From: Jeongeupia naejangsanensis
Lineage (GTDB): Bacteria; Pseudomonadota; Gammaproteobacteria; Burkholderiales; Chitinibacteraceae
Length of the DNA stretch: 64,000 nucleotides
NCBI RefSeq assembly: GCF_016865585.1
Contig: NZ_JAESND010000001.1
Location: forward strand, 496,001-560,000
Direction: 5' to 3'
Part shown: in pieces, positions 62,541 to 64,000 of the stretch
How the letters are laid out: every line of letters begins with the position of its first letter
How positions within the stretch are numbered: the first letter of the stretch is position 1
Notes under the pieces: generated by a model
Seen by the model: only the letters and a program-made list of their open reading frames with translations
Databases searched by the model: none
What the model was told of the DNA's origin: nothing
Position numbers and translations under genes: made by a program

Positions 62541-63161
62541 ATGCAAGGCACCTTCAGCGCAGGGCGATCCGCCAAGACGATCTACGTGATCGACGACGAC
62601 GATTTCATGCTCGAAGCCATCAAGGACATGCTCGGCAGCCTCGGCGCCGAGGTGCAGCTGTTCGACTCGCCGGTCACCTTCCTGCAGCGCTATTCGCCGA
62701 GGCCGGTCGAGTGCGTGATCTCCGACATCGTCATGCCCGAGCTGTCGGGGCTGGAAATGCAGAAGAAGCTCGTCCAGACCCACCTCGTCCCGCCGCCGAT
62801 CGTGTTCCTGACCGGTGTGTCCGAAATCGCCGCCGTGGTCGAGGCGATGCGCAGCGGCGCCTTCGATTTCATCGAGAAGCCGGTGAATGGCTACACGCTG
62901 GTCGAGCGCGTCAACGCCGCGCTGGCCGAAAGCGTCAGCCTGCACTCGAAGCGGCTGGCACTGGCCGCACGGCAGGCCCGCATTGCGCTGCTGACCAGCA
63001 AGGAAGCGGAGATCGTCGAGCTCGTCGTCGCCGGCAAGCCCAGCCGCGAGATTTCCGAAGCGCAGGGCATCAGCATCCGCACGGTCGAAAACCACCGTGC
63101 GCGCATCATGGCCAAGCTGCACGTCACCTCGACGGTCGAGCTCGTCCGGCTCTTCCTCTAG
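62541..63161 (+). CDS. FixJ/NarL-type response regulator of the flagellar cluster
   Basis: The 206-aa protein has an N-terminal receiver domain (~14-130): acidic patch DDDD after YVI, phospho-accepting Asp in ISDIVMPE, Thr in FLTG, Lys in FIEKP. A LuxR-type DNA-binding domain (~145-206) shows LTSKEAEIVELVVAGKPSRE and SIRTVENHRARIMAKLHVTS. The FDFIEKP pattern is typical of the FixJ subgroup. No histidine kinase is nearby. It lies between fliE and fliM, where lafK (a sigma-54 activator) sits in known Flag-2 clusters. ATG 62541 has CTGGAG upstream. Confidence 0.9.
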   Translation: MQGTFSAGRSAKTIYVIDDDDFMLEAIKDMLGSLGAEVQLFDSPVTFLQRYSPRPVECVISDIVMPELSGLEMQKKLVQTHLVPPPIVFLTGVSEIAAVVEAMRSGAFDFIEKPVNGYTLVERVNAALAESVSLHSKRLALAARQARIALLTSKEAEIVELVVAGKPSREISEAQGISIRTVENHRARIMAKLHVTSTVELVRLFL

Positions 63162-63180
63162 CCGGCGCCGATCGCGATCA

Positions 63181-63217
63181 GGGTGGAACTACTCATGCGC
63201 ACTGAGTAGTTCCACTC
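63181..63217. promoter_or_regulatory. Cluster operator-like palindromes, sites A and B, forming a 13-bp perfect inverted repeat
   Basis: Site A GGGTGGAACTACTC (63181-63194) and site B GAGTAGTTCCACTC (63204-63217) both fit G[AG]GT-N6-ACTC, with centres 23 bp apart (about two helical turns). Together they make a 13-bp perfect inverted repeat (63183-63195 and 63203-63215) with a 7-base spacer. No T run follows directly, so it is not a terminator. A -10-like TATTTA at 63236-63241 places site B near -40 of a fliM promoter. Confidence 0.65.
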
Positions 63218-63322
63218 TGGGTATTTTCCCGGCGGTATTTAAGAATCAAGGCGTAACGTCCGGGCCCCGCATTGCCGAAACGGCAGACATCAGGCACGGA
63301 CAGCCGGTCCCCTCATCCGTCC

Positions 63323-64000
63323 ATGACCGCCGCAGCCCGAACGGGCACGGTGCGGTTGCAGCGGGAGCGCGCAAAACCCAATGAGTGGATCAACGTGCCG
63401 ACGACCAAAACCAAGCTGATCAGCCCAGACGCCGCGGCGGGCTACCTGCCGGTGGATCCGTGCACGCTGGGCCGCCCCTTCCACCTGCTCGGCAGCTTCA
63501 CCAACGGCTTGCGCGAGCAGATCGCCGGTTATTTCGAGCGCCGTTTCAACCGCCGCTACGGCGCGCAGATCGCCGTCACGCGACTGGCAGTCTGCCGCCC
63601 CGACGAAATCGGTCCGGCCGGCAAATGGCGGCACTTCCGCTCCGCCACCGGCCGCATCTGCTTTGCGCCGGACCGCGCGCTGCTGCTGAGCTGGCTCGAT
63701 TACCGCTACGGCGGCAAGGAAGCCGGCGGCCAGTCGGCGCCCGCCACCGACAGCGTGCCGGAAACCGAAACCGAACTGCGGCTCGCCGCGATGCTGGGCA
63801 TCGACCTGCTCGACGTACTGGTCGGCTGTCTGGACGCCTCGGTCACCGACGGCCACGGCGGCTTCCGGCTCGACCATCACGGCAAACCGGCATCGGCACT
63901 CGGGCTGCGGGTCGACCTGCGCGACGACGTGCGCGACCTCGATGGCACGCTGTGGTTCGCGCTCGACGACGCCTGGCTGTCGCGCCTGCTGGCGAGCGTC
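63323..64000 (+). CDS. fliM: Flagellar switch protein FliM, lateral type (3'-truncated by window edge)
   Basis: 226 residues are visible with no stop before the window end. The sequence TKLISPDAAAGYLP, then LGRPFHLLGSFTNGLREQIAGYFERRFNRRYG and CFAPDRALLLSWLDYRYGG, fits a divergent FliM/SpoA-type switch protein such as lateral LfiM, rather than the canonical FliM with LSQDEIDALL. The usual CheY-binding N-terminal peptide is not visible. ATG 63323 is the most upstream reasonable start; GTG 63350 or 63395 are possible and none has a strong ribosome-binding site. fliN and the export genes probably follow outside the window. Confidence 0.75.
   Translation, partial: MTAAARTGTVRLQRERAKPNEWINVPTTKTKLISPDAAAGYLPVDPCTLGRPFHLLGSFTNGLREQIAGYFERRFNRRYGAQIAVTRLAVCRPDEIGPAGKWRHFRSATGRICFAPDRALLLSWLDYRYGGKEAGGQSAPATDSVPETETELRLAAMLGIDLLDVLVGCLDASVTDGHGGFRLDHHGKPASALGLRVDLRDDVRDLDGTLWFALDDAWLSRLLASV

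Noticed and set aside
63183-63215. Inverted repeat after the response regulator as a rho-independent terminator
   Set aside because: The stem is AT-mixed and is not followed by a T run; the arms match operator-like sites at other promoters.

Overview
The window reads as a contiguous piece of a GC-rich betaproteobacterial chromosome, most likely Neisseriales (Chromobacteriaceae or Chitinibacteraceae). That placement is inferred from the housekeeping gene order (yciB-yciI-bolA-ppiC, dut-coaBC-radC, smpB, plsY/folB), the small 4.5S-type SRP RNA, the Neisseria-like minor pilin cluster and a secondary flagellar cluster. Nothing phage-like, no insertion sequence, no CRISPR array and no tRNA was recognised.

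Left end (1-4452): a sulfur-handling module. A rhodanese (start outside the window), a long serine O-acetyltransferase (epsC), a 76-aa helix-turn-helix regulator, a SrpI-type family 2A encapsulin shell protein and a SufS-like cysteine desulfurase with a ~190-residue disordered N-terminal extension. This is a desulfurase encapsulin operon: the extension should load the desulfurase into the shell, where sulfur taken from cysteine can be stored, while EpsC supports cysteine supply and the rhodanese can move sulfane sulfur.

4512-35857: mostly housekeeping and metabolism. dut-coaBC, radC, a branched-chain amino-acid ABC system (binding protein, then putA, then livHMGF), a periplasmic PPIase operon, ffs, type I asparaginase, smpB, plsY, folB, a Tim44-like protein, a Crp/Fnr regulator, tsaC, a type IV minor pilin operon (pilE-like, fimT, pilW, pilX, pilV), a PLP amino-acid decarboxylase, a small cytochrome c, the ergothioneine pair egtB-egtD, and cysG. 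PutA is unusual: its proline dehydrogenase half looks intact, but the P5C dehydrogenase half has lost its catalytic cysteine and glutamate.

36055-64000: signalling and a flagellar cluster of the lateral (Flag-2/Laf) type. An MHYT protein with a broken GGDEF and a YcgR-like PilZ protein precede a long block in which flgB-L plus a LafW-like gene, flgM/flgN, motA/motB, fliA, fliL, fliK, fliT, fliS, fliD and fliE-J all lie on the minus strand, with flgA on plus. At the right edge a FixJ/NarL-type response regulator and the start of fliM run on plus. No flagellin gene is present. A FixJ-type regulator sits where the sigma-54 activator LafK is found in known Flag-2 clusters.

Two regulatory patterns emerge from direct reading of this cluster. 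(1) A 14-bp palindrome (GRGT-N6-ACTC) occurs four times, about 110-140 bp upstream of flgB, fliE and fliM, and probably is the binding site of the cluster's own regulator. (2) A bipartite element TTTMAG-N14-GGTCGC lies upstream of flgM, flgK and fliD, the classic class-3 genes, and probably is the promoter of the cluster's own sigma-28 (52298-53011).
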